A stretch of DNA of 64,000 bases, from contig NZ_NISX01000001.1 in the NCBI RefSeq assembly GCF_002591895.1, forward strand, positions 265,431-329,430, written 5' to 3'. Made by a program: the position numbers and the translations under genes. Origin of the DNA: Lacimicrobium alkaliphilum. Lineage in GTDB: Bacteria > Pseudomonadota > Gammaproteobacteria > Enterobacterales > Alteromonadaceae. The notes under the pieces are model-generated. The model had not been told where the DNA came from and searched no databases. It was given only the letters and a program-made list of their open reading frames with translations. Below are positions 29,693-39,845 of the stretch, piece after piece. Within the stretch, counting starts at the first letter, position 1. Each line of letters opens with the position of its first letter.

Positions 29693-30648
29693 TGTTTTAT
29701 CGCACCAGGCTATTGAGCCTGTTGTTCGTTATCCTGATTACCCTGGCGCTTTTTGTGCTGTTGCGTGATCTGCAATTGACCGATGCTGTAGACCGGCAAA
29801 TTCTGTTGCACCTTCGTTTACCATTGGTGCTCTGTGCCATACTGGTGGGCGCGAGTCTGGCAGCGAGTTCTGCGCTGTTGCAGGTCATGTTGCGAAACCC
29901 ACTCGCTGACCCTGGCATTATAGGTATTACCAGCGGTGCCAGTCTTTTCGCCGCTATTTATCTGTTGATGGGCGGCAGTCTGAGTGCAGCATTGCTCCAA
30001 TATGGCCTTCCCCTGTTCAGTTTTATCGGTGCTTTACTGTCTACCTTGTTGATCTATCTGATTGCCAGGCGCCTGAGTCTGGTATCCGGCAGCGGTGTGA
30101 TTCTCGCAGGCATTGCCATCTCAACGCTGAGTGGTGGTGTGATCGCCTGGCTGTATTTTTTTACGGATGCACAATCGTTGCGTAACCTGACCTTCTGGCT
30201 GCTTGGCAGTTTGCACCAGGCCAGTCTGAAATTAGTGTTAATGGCGACGGCACCGGTGTGTGTGTTACTCCTGTATCTGGTTGTTCAGGGCCGTGCACTT
30301 AACTGGCTCTATCTGGGGCAGCGTTCTGCACATCTTGCCGGCCTGGATATTCGCCGCTTCTACCCCAGAATGCTGTTGGCCAGCGCCTTTTTGGTGGGGG
30401 TTGCAGTATCTTTGGCTGGCTCCATCGCTTTTGTGGGCCTGTTGGTGCCTCACTTATTGCGCAATTTCTTTGGCTATGACAATCGCTTTATCTTACCGGC
30501 TTCTGCCTTATTGGGCGCCATACTGCTATTGCTGGTCATTCTGGTCTCCGATCTCTTTGGTGGCGTCGCCGTGCCGGTGTCAATGCTTACTGCCACTCTG
30601 GGTGGGCCGGTATTTTTGTACTCTGTTGTCAAGCTGGCGGAGCGCTAA
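29692..30648 (+). CDS. btuC: BtuC-like ABC permease (vitamin B12/FecCD family)
   Basis: A 318-residue permease of the FecCD family with about ten hydrophobic helices; landmarks are the RNPLADPGIIGITSGA stretch (about 68-84), GSLHQAS and VSLAGSIAFVGLLVPHLLR (about 240-260). This family imports cobalamin, haem or siderophores. The pairing with a BtuD-type ATPase, the small size of both and the neighbourhood shared with E. coli btuCED/aroH/ppsR favour vitamin B12. No binding protein (btuF) or receptor (btuB) is in this window, and no cobalamin riboswitch was seen. Confidence 0.85.
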   Translation: MFYRTRLLSLLFVILITLALFVLLRDLQLTDAVDRQILLHLRLPLVLCAILVGASLAASSALLQVMLRNPLADPGIIGITSGASLFAAIYLLMGGSLSAALLQYGLPLFSFIGALLSTLLIYLIARRLSLVSGSGVILAGIAISTLSGGVIAWLYFFTDAQSLRNLTFWLLGSLHQASLKLVLMATAPVCVLLLYLVVQGRALNWLYLGQRSAHLAGLDIRRFYPRMLLASAFLVGVAVSLAGSIAFVGLLVPHLLRNFFGYDNRFILPASALLGAILLLLVILVSDLFGGVAVPVSMLTATLGGPVFLYSVVKLAER

Positions 30649-30650
30649 CC

Positions 30651-31388
30651 ATGCTAAGAGCCGAAGGAATTTCTCTTGCGAATCGGGTCAGCGACCTGAG
30701 TATTGATCTGATATCTTCCGATGCGGTGCATTTGTTGGGGCCGAACGGCTCTGGTAAGTCCAGTCTGTTAAACCTCTTAGCCGGTCTGATCGCGCCAGAT
30801 AAGGGGAATTTATGGCTCGATGGTCGCGATCTCACTCATTACGCGCCTGCAGAGCTGGCCAGTCAGCGCTGTTTGATGGAGCAAAGTCAACAAAGCGTGT
30901 TTGCCCTGACCGTAAAGGAAAGCCTGAACTTTTTCTGTGCTGAACGAGCCGTACCAGAGAGTCTTGAACAGGCACTGAATATCGCAGATTTTATGCAGCG
31001 CCCACTCAATCAGCTTTCCGGCGGCGAACAGCGTCGTGTACAGATTGCCCGTTGTCTGATGCAGGTATGGCCGGCAATAGAGCAGGGAAGGGCGCTACTA
31101 TTACTCGACGAGCCTGTGCAGGGGCTGGACTTTTCTCATCAACACAGGCTTTGTGCACTACTGAATAGGCTCACCCAAATGGGTAATATGCTGGTAATGA
31201 GTCACCATCAACTGAATCTGGCTGAACGTTATGCCAGCCGGATATGGCTTATGCATCAAGGTCAACTCGTGGCCGATGACGTTCCTGAACAGGTGCTTAC
31301 TGAACCGCTTCTGACACAGGTATTTTCCTGTAATGTTCGGATTGTGACCGATACAGAACAAAATCGCCTAATTCAGACGTATCTTTGA
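30651..31388 (+). CDS. btuD: BtuD-like ABC transporter ATPase
   Basis: The ATPase partner of the BtuC-like permease, 245 residues. Walker A is GPNGSGKS (30-37), the signature is LSGGEQRRVQIAR and Walker B is ALLLLDEPVQGLD; the H-loop appears in MVMSHHQLN-like context (MLVMSHHQLNLAERYA). It starts 2 bp after the permease stop. Substrate assignment to vitamin B12 rests on BtuD-like length and on context. Confidence 0.86.
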   Translation: MLRAEGISLANRVSDLSIDLISSDAVHLLGPNGSGKSSLLNLLAGLIAPDKGNLWLDGRDLTHYAPAELASQRCLMEQSQQSVFALTVKESLNFFCAERAVPESLEQALNIADFMQRPLNQLSGGEQRRVQIARCLMQVWPAIEQGRALLLLDEPVQGLDFSHQHRLCALLNRLTQMGNMLVMSHHQLNLAERYASRIWLMHQGQLVADDVPEQVLTEPLLTQVFSCNVRIVTDTEQNRLIQTYL

Positions 31389-31472
31389 TTGAAGTTTTCT
31401 TTCAGAACTCGTAAATTCCAGTGTCCGATATTTGAATATAGTGGATTTCACCCAGATACTTAAGGAATATAC

Positions 31473-32813
31473 GTGACTCAGTGGCAACCCGATAGCTGGC
31501 GTAAGCTGCCTATTCAACAACAACCAACCTATCAAGATCAAACACACCTCAAGGATGCAGAGCAGCGCCTGGCGAAATATCCCCCCCTGGTTTTTGCGGC
31601 TGAGGCTCGCGAGCTTTACCGTCAACTCGGTGATGTGGCTGAGGGTAAGGGCTTTTTGTTACAGGGAGGTGATTGCGCTGAATCCTTTGATGAGTTTAAT
31701 GCCCCGAAGATCCGCGATACCTTTAAGGTGATCCTACAGATGGCTATTGTGCTGACCTTTGCCGGGCGCTGTCCGGTCACCAAGGTCGCACGCATGGCCG
31801 GGCAGTATGCAAAGCCCCGTTCCAGTGATCTCGAAACCATTGATGGTGTCTCATTACCCAGTTACCGGGGCGACATTATTAATAATTTTGATTTTACCGA
31901 TGCGTCACGCCAACCGGATCCACAACGGATGATAGAGGCTTATCATCGTTCGGCAGCCACTCTTAACCTGCTCAGAGCTTTTGCTCAGGGAGGCCTGGCT
32001 GATTTACATCAGGTGAACCGCTGGAATATGGCCTTTGTAGAAAATAATCCACTTAAAGATCGCTATCAGGATGTCGCCCAGAGGATCCAGGATGCGTTGT
32101 CCTTTATGGAAGTGGTGGGGATAAACTCCGCGAATAATTCAGCCTTACACGAAACCAGCTTGTTTACTTCTCATGAGGCATTGCTGCTAAATTATGAGCA
32201 GGCTCTGACCCGTAACGATACCCTGACCGGGAAATGGTATAATTGTTCTGCGCACATGCTCTGGATTGGAGAGCGCACCCGTCAACTTGATCATGCTCAT
32301 GTGGAGTTTTTCCGGGGGATCCATAATCCTGTTGGTGTGAAAGTCGGTCCTGGTATGCAGGAAGATGAACTGATCCGTCTTATTGATGCGCTGAATCCTC
32401 ACAATGAGGCTGGCCGTCTGACCTTAATAACCCGAATGGGGGCCGATAATCTTGCAGATAAGCTACCCCAATTGCTGCGCAGGGTTAAACAGGAAGGCCG
32501 TAAAGTGGTGTGGAGTTCAGATCCCATGCATGGCAACACGGTCAAAGCGTCCAGTGGCTATAAAACCCGGAACTTTGACGCGATATTGCGCGAAATCCAG
32601 CAGTTCTTCCAGGCACACAAGAGTGAAGGTACTCATGCCGGAGGTATTCACCTGGAGATGACAGGCCAGCATGTTACCGAGTGCACAGGCGGTGCATATA
32701 AAATCAGCGAAGCAGACCTGGCGGAATGTTACCAGACGCAGTGTGACCCGCGATTAAACGCTGATCAGGTACTGGAGCTGGCTTTTCTGGTCGCCGACCA
32801 TTTAAAGGCGTAA
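31473..32813 (+). CDS. Class II (plant-type) 3-deoxy-7-phosphoheptulonate synthase
   Basis: The first enzyme of the shikimate pathway, joining PEP and erythrose-4-phosphate. The 446-residue protein belongs to class II by its N terminus ([17 protein letters not shown]), the [14 protein letters not shown] motif, the [12 protein letters not shown] stretch, and [12 protein letters not shown] near the C-terminal part. It is unrelated in sequence to the class I AroF/G/H enzymes. The start is GTG 31473 with TAAGGA upstream. The position next to ppsR/ppsA corresponds to that of class I aroH in E. coli, and PEP synthase would supply its substrate. Confidence 0.93.
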   Translation: MTQWQPDSWRKLPIQQQPTYQDQTHLKDAEQRLAKYPPLVFAAEARELYRQLGDVAEGKGFLLQGGDCAESFDEFNAPKIRDTFKVILQMAIVLTFAGRCPVTKVARMAGQYAKPRSSDLETIDGVSLPSYRGDIINNFDFTDASRQPDPQRMIEAYHRSAATLNLLRAFAQGGLADLHQVNRWNMAFVENNPLKDRYQDVAQRIQDALSFMEVVGINSANNSALHETSLFTSHEALLLNYEQALTRNDTLTGKWYNCSAHMLWIGERTRQLDHAHVEFFRGIHNPVGVKVGPGMQEDELIRLIDALNPHNEAGRLTLITRMGADNLADKLPQLLRRVKQEGRKVVWSSDPMHGNTVKASSGYKTRNFDAILREIQQFFQAHKSEGTHAGGIHLEMTGQHVTECTGGAYKISEADLAECYQTQCDPRLNADQVLELAFLVADHLKA

Positions 32814-32837
32814 GACAGCTATCATCTTCTCGGAACA

Positions 32838-32871
32838 ATTGAGGGCGATACATGACAGTATCGCCCTCAAT
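32838..32871. terminator. Shared hairpin between convergent DAHP synthase and ppsR
   Basis: A perfect 14-bp stem (32838-32851 with 32858-32871, core TTGAGGGCGATAC) with a 6-nt loop lies between two convergent genes. The tails on both sides are T-rich rather than pure T-runs (TCATTTCATT on the plus strand), so it probably acts as a bidirectional terminator. Confidence 0.7.
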
Positions 32872-32914
32872 CATTTCATTATCCTGCTAAGCTCCCGAAA
32901 CATATCGCCAGAAA

Positions 32915-33727
32915 TCAGTACTTTTTACGCTGCAGCCCTGTTTCAGCCAGGATCTTGGCAGAGATTTCCTCTATGGAATAACGGGTGCTGTTCAGAAAAG
33001 GGATACTCTCCCTGCGGTAAAGGTTATCGACTTCACGCAGTTCCATACGACACTGTCGCATTGATGCATATTTGCTGTTGGCGCGGCGCTCTGAACGGAT
33101 CTGATGCAGTCGCTCAGGGTTAATCGTCAGACCAAACAGCTTCTGCTTGAAACGTCGCAATTTGGGCGGCAGTTTAAGCATATCGCCCATATCTTCTTCG
33201 GTAAAAGGGTAATTGGCAGCTTTAATGCCGTACTGTAACGCCAGATAGAGGCTGGTGGGTGTTTTACCTGAGCGGGACACGCCCACCAGAATAATGTCTG
33301 CATCATGATAATTATCCGTATTGGCACCATCATCATTGGCTAAAGCATAGTTAACCGCCTCAATACGAATATCATAGGTTTTTTCATGAATACTGTGAGT
33401 GCGGTGTTTTTCCGGTTTAGCCGGAATACCTATTATTTTCTCTAATGGCGCAACAAACTGGTCGAGAAAGTTATAATTGATCCCTACTGAGTTTGAGACG
33501 ATTTCCCGCACTTGTGAATTAACGATGGTATAAAACACCAAAGGGCGTTCACCACTTTCACTGAATGTCTCTGCAATTTTCTTGTTTACGCGTTCTGCAT
33601 GCTCTGAAGTTTCTACAAACGGAATCGTGATATGGTTGAATTCTGTGGGGAATAGCGACAATAAAGCATGCCCGAAAACTTCCGAAGTAATGGCCGTTCC
33701 GTCTGAAATATAGTAAGCAGTACGCAA
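32915..33727 (-). CDS. ppsR: PEP synthase regulatory protein (DUF299 kinase/pyrophosphorylase)
   Basis: A bifunctional serine/threonine kinase and phosphotransferase that inactivates PEP synthase with ADP and reactivates it with phosphate. It has 270 residues, with the DUF299 N terminus YYISDGTAITSEVFGHALLS and the P-loop GVSRSGKTPTS (about 152-162). It diverges from ppsA, its target, across 147 bp of AT-rich DNA that should hold both promoters. Confidence 0.96.
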   Translation of the reverse strand: MRTAYYISDGTAITSEVFGHALLSLFPTEFNHITIPFVETSEHAERVNKKIAETFSESGERPLVFYTIVNSQVREIVSNSVGINYNFLDQFVAPLEKIIGIPAKPEKHRTHSIHEKTYDIRIEAVNYALANDDGANTDNYHDADIILVGVSRSGKTPTSLYLALQYGIKAANYPFTEEDMGDMLKLPPKLRRFKQKLFGLTINPERLHQIRSERRANSKYASMRQCRMELREVDNLYRRESIPFLNSTRYSIEEISAKILAETGLQRKKY

Positions 33728-33874
33728 AACAATTCCTTAACAATGTTGTAAATTTATTACGAAAATAAATAAAATTTTACTTTGTTATTACCGGCATTCT
33801 AAAATCCCCAGCGATAAAAGTCAGTTGTTATCTCAATGGCTTTGAATTCACGGATTTAGTCAGGAGAGCTCGAA

Positions 33875-36256
33875 GTGCAGAAATACGTCTTGTGGTATCA
33901 GCAATTAGGCATGCATGATGTGGATAAGGTGGGGGGCAAGAACGCGTCCCTGGGTGAAATGATTTCCAATCTGGCCAATGCCGGTGTCATGGTACCAGGA
34001 GGCTTTGCTACGACTGCTGAGGTGTTTAACGAGTTTCTTGAGCAAAGCGGTCTGGATAAACGTATTCATGAAACACTGGATGCGCTGGATGTAGACGATG
34101 TGGATGCATTATCCAGAGCCGGTGCCGAAATCCGCCAGTCGATTATCGATACGCCTTTTCAGCCTGAACTGGAAGCTGCGATCAAAAGCGCCTTTGATCA
34201 ACTGCAACAGGAAGCCGGAGGTGAAGCATCTTTCGCAGTGCGTTCTTCGGCCACAGCCGAAGATATGCCCGATGCGTCATTTGCCGGTCAGCAGGAAACC
34301 TTCCTGAATGTAAAAGGCTATGAGAATGTGCTGATCGCCATCAAACACGTTTATGCCTCTTTATTTAATGACCGCGCGATTTCCTACCGGGTACATCAGG
34401 GTTATGACCACAAAGGCGTGGCGTTGTCAGCAGGTATCCAGCGCATGGTGCGCTCAGATTGCGCTTCATCAGGAGTCATGTTTACCATTGATACAGAATC
34501 AGGCTTTGAGGATGTAGTATTTATTACCTCTTCTTTCGGCCTCGGTGAAATGGTTGTACAGGGTGCCGTAAACCCGGACGAATTTTACGTACACAAACCG
34601 ACTCTGGATAAGGGTAAGCCTGCCGTAGTGCGTCGTAACCTTGGCAGCAAGCTGAAGAAGATGATTTACTCTGCTGATGCCAGTCATGGTAAGCAGGTTG
34701 ATATTGTTGATGTAGAAGCTACTGACAGCCATCGATTCTCTCTTAGCGATGCTGAAGTGATGGAACTGGCCAAACAGGCTCAGATTATTGAAAAGCACTA
34801 TCAGCGCGCGATGGACATCGAATGGGCTAAAGATGGTACCGATGGCAAACTCTACATCGTTCAGGCACGCCCGGAAACTGTTCGCAGCCGTGATGATGCA
34901 CAAAGCATCGAACGCTTTCAGTTAAAAGGCGAAGCCAATATCGTCTGTGAAGGCCGTGCAATAGGCCATAAGATTGGCAGCGGTGAGGCCAAAGTACTGG
35001 GGTCTATTGATGAGATGAACAAGATCCAGCCAGGCGATGTACTGGTCACCGATATGACAGATCCGGATTGGGAGCCAATTATGAAAAAGGCTTCCGCTAT
35101 TGTCACAAACCGGGGCGGGCGCACCTGTCATGCAGCTATTATTGCTCGGGAACTTGGCATCCCTGCTGCAGTGGGGTGCGGTGACGCCACCCTCAGCATT
35201 CACAATGGCGACAAAGTTACGGTTTCCTGTGCCGAAGGAGATACGGGTTATATCTACGGCGATGTGCTGGACTTTGATGTGGTCACATCCAGAATTGACG
35301 CGATGCCGGATATGGATCTTAAAGTCATGATGAATGTGGGCAATCCCGACAGGGCGTTTGATTTTGCCCGTCTGCCCCATTCAGGCGTGGGCCTGGCCAG
35401 ACTTGAATTTATTATCAATCGCATGATTGGTGTACACCCCAAGGCACTGCTTAATTACAATGAACAGCCCGAAGATGTAAAAGCTGAAATTGATGACCTG
35501 ATGGCGGGTTATGACTCCCCGGTTGAGTTTTATATCAACAAACTGGTTGAAGGTATTGCCACAATTGGTGCTGCATTCTCGCCCCAGAAGGTTATTGTGC
35601 GCATGTCAGATTTTAAATCTAATGAGTATTTTAATCTGGTGGGTGGTTTTCAGTATGAACCTCATGAAGAGAATCCCATGCTGGGTTTTCGTGGTGCAAG
35701 CCGTTATATATCGGAAGATTTCCGTGATTGTTTCGCATTGGAATGTGAAGCCATCAAGCGGGTGCGCAACGATATGGGACTGACCAATGTTGAGATAATG
35801 ATCCCCTTTGTCAGAACGCTTGAAGAGGGCCGCAAAGTTATTGAGTTGCTTGCAGAGCAAGGCCTGAAACAAGGTGAAAATGGTCTGCGTGTTATCATGA
35901 TGTGCGAACTGCCATCCAATGCGCTGTTGGCAGATCAATTTCTGGATATCTTCGACGGCTTCTCTATTGGCTCAAATGATTTAACTCAGCTAACACTGGG
36001 ACTCGACAGGGACTCCGGCGTGATCGCCCATTTGTTTGATGAGCGTGATGAAGCGGTGAAAATACTGTTATCCATGGCGATTAAAGCTGCTAAAGCAAGA
36101 GGTAAATATGTCGGCATCTGTGGTCAGGGCCCCTCAGATCACGAAGATCTGGCCGCCTGGCTGGTAGAGCAGGGCATTGACAGTGTTTCCCTGAACCCGG
36201 ATACCGTAATTGATACATGGTTGTACCTTGCGGAACAACACAAGCAAATTAACTAG
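33875..36256 (+). CDS. ppsA: Phosphoenolpyruvate synthase
   Basis: A gluconeogenic enzyme that makes PEP, AMP and phosphate from pyruvate, ATP and water. The 793-residue protein has an N-terminal ATP-grasp-like domain (with [22 protein letters not shown]), the swivelling phosphohistidine domain ([16 protein letters not shown]419) and a C-terminal TIM barrel with the active-site cysteine in [10 protein letters not shown]. The start codon is GTG 33875 with CAGGAG upstream; no in-frame ATG fits. The regulator gene ppsR diverges from it. Confidence 0.97.
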   Translation: MQKYVLWYQQLGMHDVDKVGGKNASLGEMISNLANAGVMVPGGFATTAEVFNEFLEQSGLDKRIHETLDALDVDDVDALSRAGAEIRQSIIDTPFQPELEAAIKSAFDQLQQEAGGEASFAVRSSATAEDMPDASFAGQQETFLNVKGYENVLIAIKHVYASLFNDRAISYRVHQGYDHKGVALSAGIQRMVRSDCASSGVMFTIDTESGFEDVVFITSSFGLGEMVVQGAVNPDEFYVHKPTLDKGKPAVVRRNLGSKLKKMIYSADASHGKQVDIVDVEATDSHRFSLSDAEVMELAKQAQIIEKHYQRAMDIEWAKDGTDGKLYIVQARPETVRSRDDAQSIERFQLKGEANIVCEGRAIGHKIGSGEAKVLGSIDEMNKIQPGDVLVTDMTDPDWEPIMKKASAIVTNRGGRTCHAAIIARELGIPAAVGCGDATLSIHNGDKVTVSCAEGDTGYIYGDVLDFDVVTSRIDAMPDMDLKVMMNVGNPDRAFDFARLPHSGVGLARLEFIINRMIGVHPKALLNYNEQPEDVKAEIDDLMAGYDSPVEFYINKLVEGIATIGAAFSPQKVIVRMSDFKSNEYFNLVGGFQYEPHEENPMLGFRGASRYISEDFRDCFALECEAIKRVRNDMGLTNVEIMIPFVRTLEEGRKVIELLAEQGLKQGENGLRVIMMCELPSNALLADQFLDIFDGFSIGSNDLTQLTLGLDRDSGVIAHLFDERDEAVKILLSMAIKAAKARGKYVGICGQGPSDHEDLAAWLVEQGIDSVSLNPDTVIDTWLYLAEQHKQIN

Positions 36257-36301
36257 TATGACAGCCTGACAAAGCCCCTTTTGTCACTGGTAAAGAAAAG
36301 C

Positions 36302-36340
36302 ACAGGATATAGTCGTTGGTGGCGATTATGTCCTGTTTTT
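36302..36340 (+). terminator. Terminator after ppsA
   Basis: A 14-bp stem with two G-U pairs (36302-36315 with 36323-36336, loop TTGGTGG) is followed by TTTT. It ends the ppsA transcript before the iron operon. Confidence 0.8.
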
Positions 36341-36432
36341 ATATGTCAAGATTGGTTTAAGCACAGCTCTGTTTTGGTCGCTACCCACATTTGATTACAA
36401 ATACTACTCCGGAAGTACTTTAACTGTTTGCT

Positions 36433-36451
36433 GATAATAAGTATCATTTGC
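36433..36451. promoter_or_regulatory. Fur box in front of the iron operon
   Basis: GATAATAAGTATCATTTGC matches the 19-bp Fur consensus at 14 positions, including the full GATAAT half and ATCATT. It lies 29 bp before the first gene of an iron(III) ABC transporter operon, which makes Fur repression likely. Confidence 0.8.
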
Positions 36452-36480
36452 GAAACCACGTATTTTCGGAGTAACAAATT

Positions 36481-37290
36481 ATGCTGCTAAAACATTCGGC
36501 CGTTCAACGTCTTGCGCTGAGTATGGGAATCAGCATGTTATTGGCCAGTTCGCCTGTAACAGCTAACGGTCCTATTGGTGACCATGTCAATCAACTTCAA
36601 ACGCATTTGCCAACGTATGCGCAAGAGGTGGACTGGTTGATCGGCAAAGTTGACGGGATGGTTGGCACCTATGAAGCAAAAGGAAAAGGCGGAGTAAACT
36701 CAGAGGAACTGATTGAGCACTGGGAAGCCGTTGATTTTCACGCGGCCATTGAAACCAATTATGTTCCTGTATATGCCCTTATCTGGCAAAGTCTGTTTGG
36801 CGTAAAGGATGGCATAGCGAAAGAAAAACCTGTTGCAGTAATAAGACAGGAACAACAAAAACTGGAGCAGAGTTTATGGCAGGCCCTTGGTGCCGTAAAA
36901 CTGGCCGCGCAGTATCAACAGCAAGGTAAACTTGCAAAGCGGGGAAACGATAACCAGCTCACCGAGCCCAATCAGATCCTTGCCGAAATAAAGCATCGTC
37001 TTGATCGGGTTGTGGCTAAAGCGGCAGAGAAACTTCCGCAGCAAGCCACCGACATCGTACACAACACATACCTCAATCTGTTCGAAGGTCTGGAAGGGCG
37101 CCTGATTGCAGAGGATGCGGAACTGGTGGAATCACTTGAAAAAGACTTTAATGTGACACTGCCCCTTGCATTGAAAAACCAGTCTGATGTAGAGGAAATT
37201 CGCAAGGTGGTGAGCACCATGCAGGTTAAGCTGGATAAGGCAAGCACACTGCTGCAACAGGCTCAAAGTCAGAGCAGGGACGTGTTTTAA
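36481..37290 (+). CDS. Periplasmic protein of unknown function, first gene of Fur-controlled iron operon
   Basis: A 269-residue exported protein. Residues 1-28 form a signal peptide ending in SSPVTANG. The mature part appears all-helical and lacks cysteines. It contains a distinctive segment EHWEAVDFHAAIETNYVPVYALIW (written here only as a position: about residues 79-102) that is rich in acidic residues, histidines and aromatic residues that could bind metal. I do not recognise a family with certainty; the helical, acidic/His character recalls periplasmic iron proteins of the EfeO/imelysin kind, but that is weak. It is directly upstream of fbpA (stop TAA, then GTG) behind a Fur box, so a role in iron uptake is likely. 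Confidence 0.75.
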   Translation: MLLKHSAVQRLALSMGISMLLASSPVTANGPIGDHVNQLQTHLPTYAQEVDWLIGKVDGMVGTYEAKGKGGVNSEELIEHWEAVDFHAAIETNYVPVYALIWQSLFGVKDGIAKEKPVAVIRQEQQKLEQSLWQALGAVKLAAQYQQQGKLAKRGNDNQLTEPNQILAEIKHRLDRVVAKAAEKLPQQATDIVHNTYLNLFEGLEGRLIAEDAELVESLEKDFNVTLPLALKNQSDVEEIRKVVSTMQVKLDKASTLLQQAQSQSRDVF

Positions 37291-38325
37291 GTGCAGCGCC
37301 GAACCTTTATTCAGGGCCTGGTTGCCGCCAGTGCACTTAGTAGTATTCCTCTGACAAGGGCGTTTGCTGAGTCCCGGGTCAGTGCTGTATCTGTTGAGCA
37401 GTTACCACTGCTCAAAGGTCAGTTAACCTTATACCTCGGACGCGGCGAAGGCGGCTTGTATGAAAAGGTATTAGATGCGATTCGGGAGCGTAACCCCGCA
37501 CTTGATTTGCGCATCAGGCGAGGAGCAACAGCGGCGCTGGCCAATACCATAGTGGCTGAAGCCAGAGCCGGTGTTCGCCGGGCCGATCTGTTCTGGGCGG
37601 TAGACTCCGGTGCTATTGGTCTGGTTAGTGAGCAAGGTCTGGCTCAGCCCCTTCCTAAAGACCTGACCCAACACCTTAAAGCTGGATTTAGGTATCCTCA
37701 GTGGGCACCGGTTACAGGTCGGATTCGTACCATACCGTATAATCCGCAGCGTGTTCGTGCAGAGCAGATCCCCAAAAATATTATGGCAATTGCGGATAGC
37801 AAGTTATCAATTGGCTGGGCACCGGCTTATGCTTCTTTTCAGTCTTTTGTTACGGCAATGCGTCTACTCAAAGGTGATCTGCAAACAGCGAGCTGGTTAC
37901 GCGGTGTCAGTAAACGGGCGACCAGTTATGCCGGTGAACTCGGCGTCGTGATGGCGGTAGAAAGAGGTGAAGTCGATATAGGTTTTGCCAATCATTATTA
38001 CACCTTAAGGCTGAAATCCGGGAAGCCCGATGCCAATGTCGAGCTGGCGTTTACTGAGAATGACGCCGGTTGTCTGGTTAATGCTTCAGGCATACTGGCA
38101 TTAAGTCAGAATGAAACCGCGATAAATTTTATTCGTTACCTGCATACCCGTGAAGTGCAGTCTTTTCTCGCATCAGAAGCCTATGAGATCCCATTGGTGA
38201 GAGGGGTAGAGCCACCAACAGGTTTGCCATCTCTGGCCAGTGTGTCACCGCCTGATATTGATCTCACCCGGCTGGCAGAGTTGCGCCCAACGCTTGACCT
38301 GATGCGCGATGTCGGGGTGCTATGA
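37291..38325 (+). CDS. fbpA: Iron(III) ABC transporter substrate-binding protein
   Basis: A 344-residue periplasmic binding protein of the ferric-ion (FbpA/HitA) group. The N terminus has a twin-arginine-like signal (QRRTFIQGLVAASAL, cleavage after about residue 26), unusual for this group. The ligand-binding core begins GQLTLYLGRGEGG. The pattern DLFWAVDSGAIGLV and the later GFANHYYTLRL stretch, with paired tyrosines, fit a ferric-ion binder. GTG 37291 starts immediately after the upstream stop; its ribosome binding site is weak, so coupling is likely. It overlaps fbpB by 4 nt. Confidence 0.86.
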   Translation: MQRRTFIQGLVAASALSSIPLTRAFAESRVSAVSVEQLPLLKGQLTLYLGRGEGGLYEKVLDAIRERNPALDLRIRRGATAALANTIVAEARAGVRRADLFWAVDSGAIGLVSEQGLAQPLPKDLTQHLKAGFRYPQWAPVTGRIRTIPYNPQRVRAEQIPKNIMAIADSKLSIGWAPAYASFQSFVTAMRLLKGDLQTASWLRGVSKRATSYAGELGVVMAVERGEVDIGFANHYYTLRLKSGKPDANVELAFTENDAGCLVNASGILALSQNETAINFIRYLHTREVQSFLASEAYEIPLVRGVEPPTGLPSLASVSPPDIDLTRLAELRPTLDLMRDVGVL

Positions 38326-39845
38326 GGGCAATCCCCTTATCTTATCTGCCAACTGCACTTGTCGCCATACTGGCATTGGTGCCGGTTGTTGTGCTGGCCA
38401 TACTGGCAGCGGATACACCTCAAATATTCGATCCTCATAATATCAGGGTATTACTCAATACCCTTGTTCTGGTGATCTTTACCGCCATTGGAGCAATACT
38501 AGTTGGCGTACCCCTGGCTCTGCTGACCGCTTATGTCGAGCTGCCATTTCGTCGGGTCTGGTTAGTGTTGCTGGCCGCTCCTCTGGCAATGCCAAGCTAT
38601 ATAGGCGCGTTTACGTTATATGCGGCTTTTGGCCAGGGGGGCGAGCTCGAAACCTGGCTGGGCTTCTCGTTTCCGGCCGTCAGGGATATGCCCGGTGCTG
38701 TGCTGGTGATGACCCTTTACACCTATCCTTTTGTTCTTCTGACAACCCGGTCTGCACTGCGCAGCCTGGATACCAATCAGGTAAATGCAGCGCGCACACT
38801 GGGGATGTCATTTTCAGTTTGCCTGCTGAAGGTAGTATTGCCGCGGGCAGTGACTGGTATTGCTGCTGGTGGGCTGCTGGCGGCATTGTATGCTTTGTCA
38901 GATTTTGGTACCCCCGCAATAATGCAGGTAGATACTTTTACCCGTGTGATTTATGTGGAATACAATGCTTTTGGCCTGAGCCAGGCAGCAATGCTGTCAT
39001 TACAGCTGTTATGTATTGTGGCACTGTTATTATTTCTTGAGTCCAGAGTGAAGGGCAGCCATGAAACGCCCGGTCGACCTCTTAGCTTATGGCCAACACG
39101 CTGGCAAACCGGGATGATGATGTTCGCGATTCTTCCGGTTTTATTGCTGGCCATCTTTTTACCGCTACTGGTGTTCAGCATCTGGCTATTTCGTGAGGGT
39201 AGCGCTGGTTTTGAATTCAGTTATGCCCTTAATTCCACTTATGCTTCGGTTCTGGCAGCAATAGTGGCAGTAGTGCTTGCATTACCTGTGGCTCATGCCG
39301 CAATTCGTGGCAAAATTGGCCGGATAATGGAACGAATAACCTATCTGGGTTTTGGCGTGCCTGGTATCGTTATGGGTACCGCTCTTGTCTATATTGGTCT
39401 GCAACTGCCCTTTTTGTATCAGACCCTTGGCCTTTTGGTCATAGCCTATGTATTCCGGTTTTTGCCACTGGCAGTAGGATCAGTACGAACCGCTTCGGAG
39501 CGTCTTGATCCGAGTTTAGTCAATGCGGCAAGATTGTTGGGTGCCACGCCCAAAGAGGCCTTTCGACGCATTACCTTACCCCTTACCATGCGTGGTATTG
39601 TGGCAGGCGCTGCATTGGTATTTCTGGAGGCAATGCGAGAGTTGCCCGCGACACTGATGCTTGGCCCTACAGGGTTTGAAACGTTGGCAACGTACCTGTG
39701 GCGCGTTTATGAAGCCGGCTATTTCGGACGTGCTGCAGTACCTGGTTTATTATTGATCCTGATGTCGGTATTGGTTCTGATGCTGATGCTTACAGGGGAA
39801 CGCCGATCTGAAATTGAATTATCTGACACCGAGGACAAACGGTAG
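38322..39845 (+). CDS. fbpB: Iron(III) ABC transporter permease
   Basis: A 507-residue fused permease of the FbpB/SfuB type with two six-helix halves. Each half holds an EAA loop: the first around NAARTLGMSFSVCLLKVVLPRA (residues about 152-173), the second around NAARLLGATPKEAFRRITLP (about 400-419). The fused two-half form is typical for iron(III) uptake. The start ATG overlaps the fbpA stop (ATGA). Confidence 0.92.
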   Translation: MRAIPLSYLPTALVAILALVPVVVLAILAADTPQIFDPHNIRVLLNTLVLVIFTAIGAILVGVPLALLTAYVELPFRRVWLVLLAAPLAMPSYIGAFTLYAAFGQGGELETWLGFSFPAVRDMPGAVLVMTLYTYPFVLLTTRSALRSLDTNQVNAARTLGMSFSVCLLKVVLPRAVTGIAAGGLLAALYALSDFGTPAIMQVDTFTRVIYVEYNAFGLSQAAMLSLQLLCIVALLLFLESRVKGSHETPGRPLSLWPTRWQTGMMMFAILPVLLLAIFLPLLVFSIWLFREGSAGFEFSYALNSTYASVLAAIVAVVLALPVAHAAIRGKIGRIMERITYLGFGVPGIVMGTALVYIGLQLPFLYQTLGLLVIAYVFRFLPLAVGSVRTASERLDPSLVNAARLLGATPKEAFRRITLPLTMRGIVAGAALVFLEAMRELPATLMLGPTGFETLATYLWRVYEAGYFGRAAVPGLLLILMSVLVLMLMLTGERRSEIELSDTEDKR

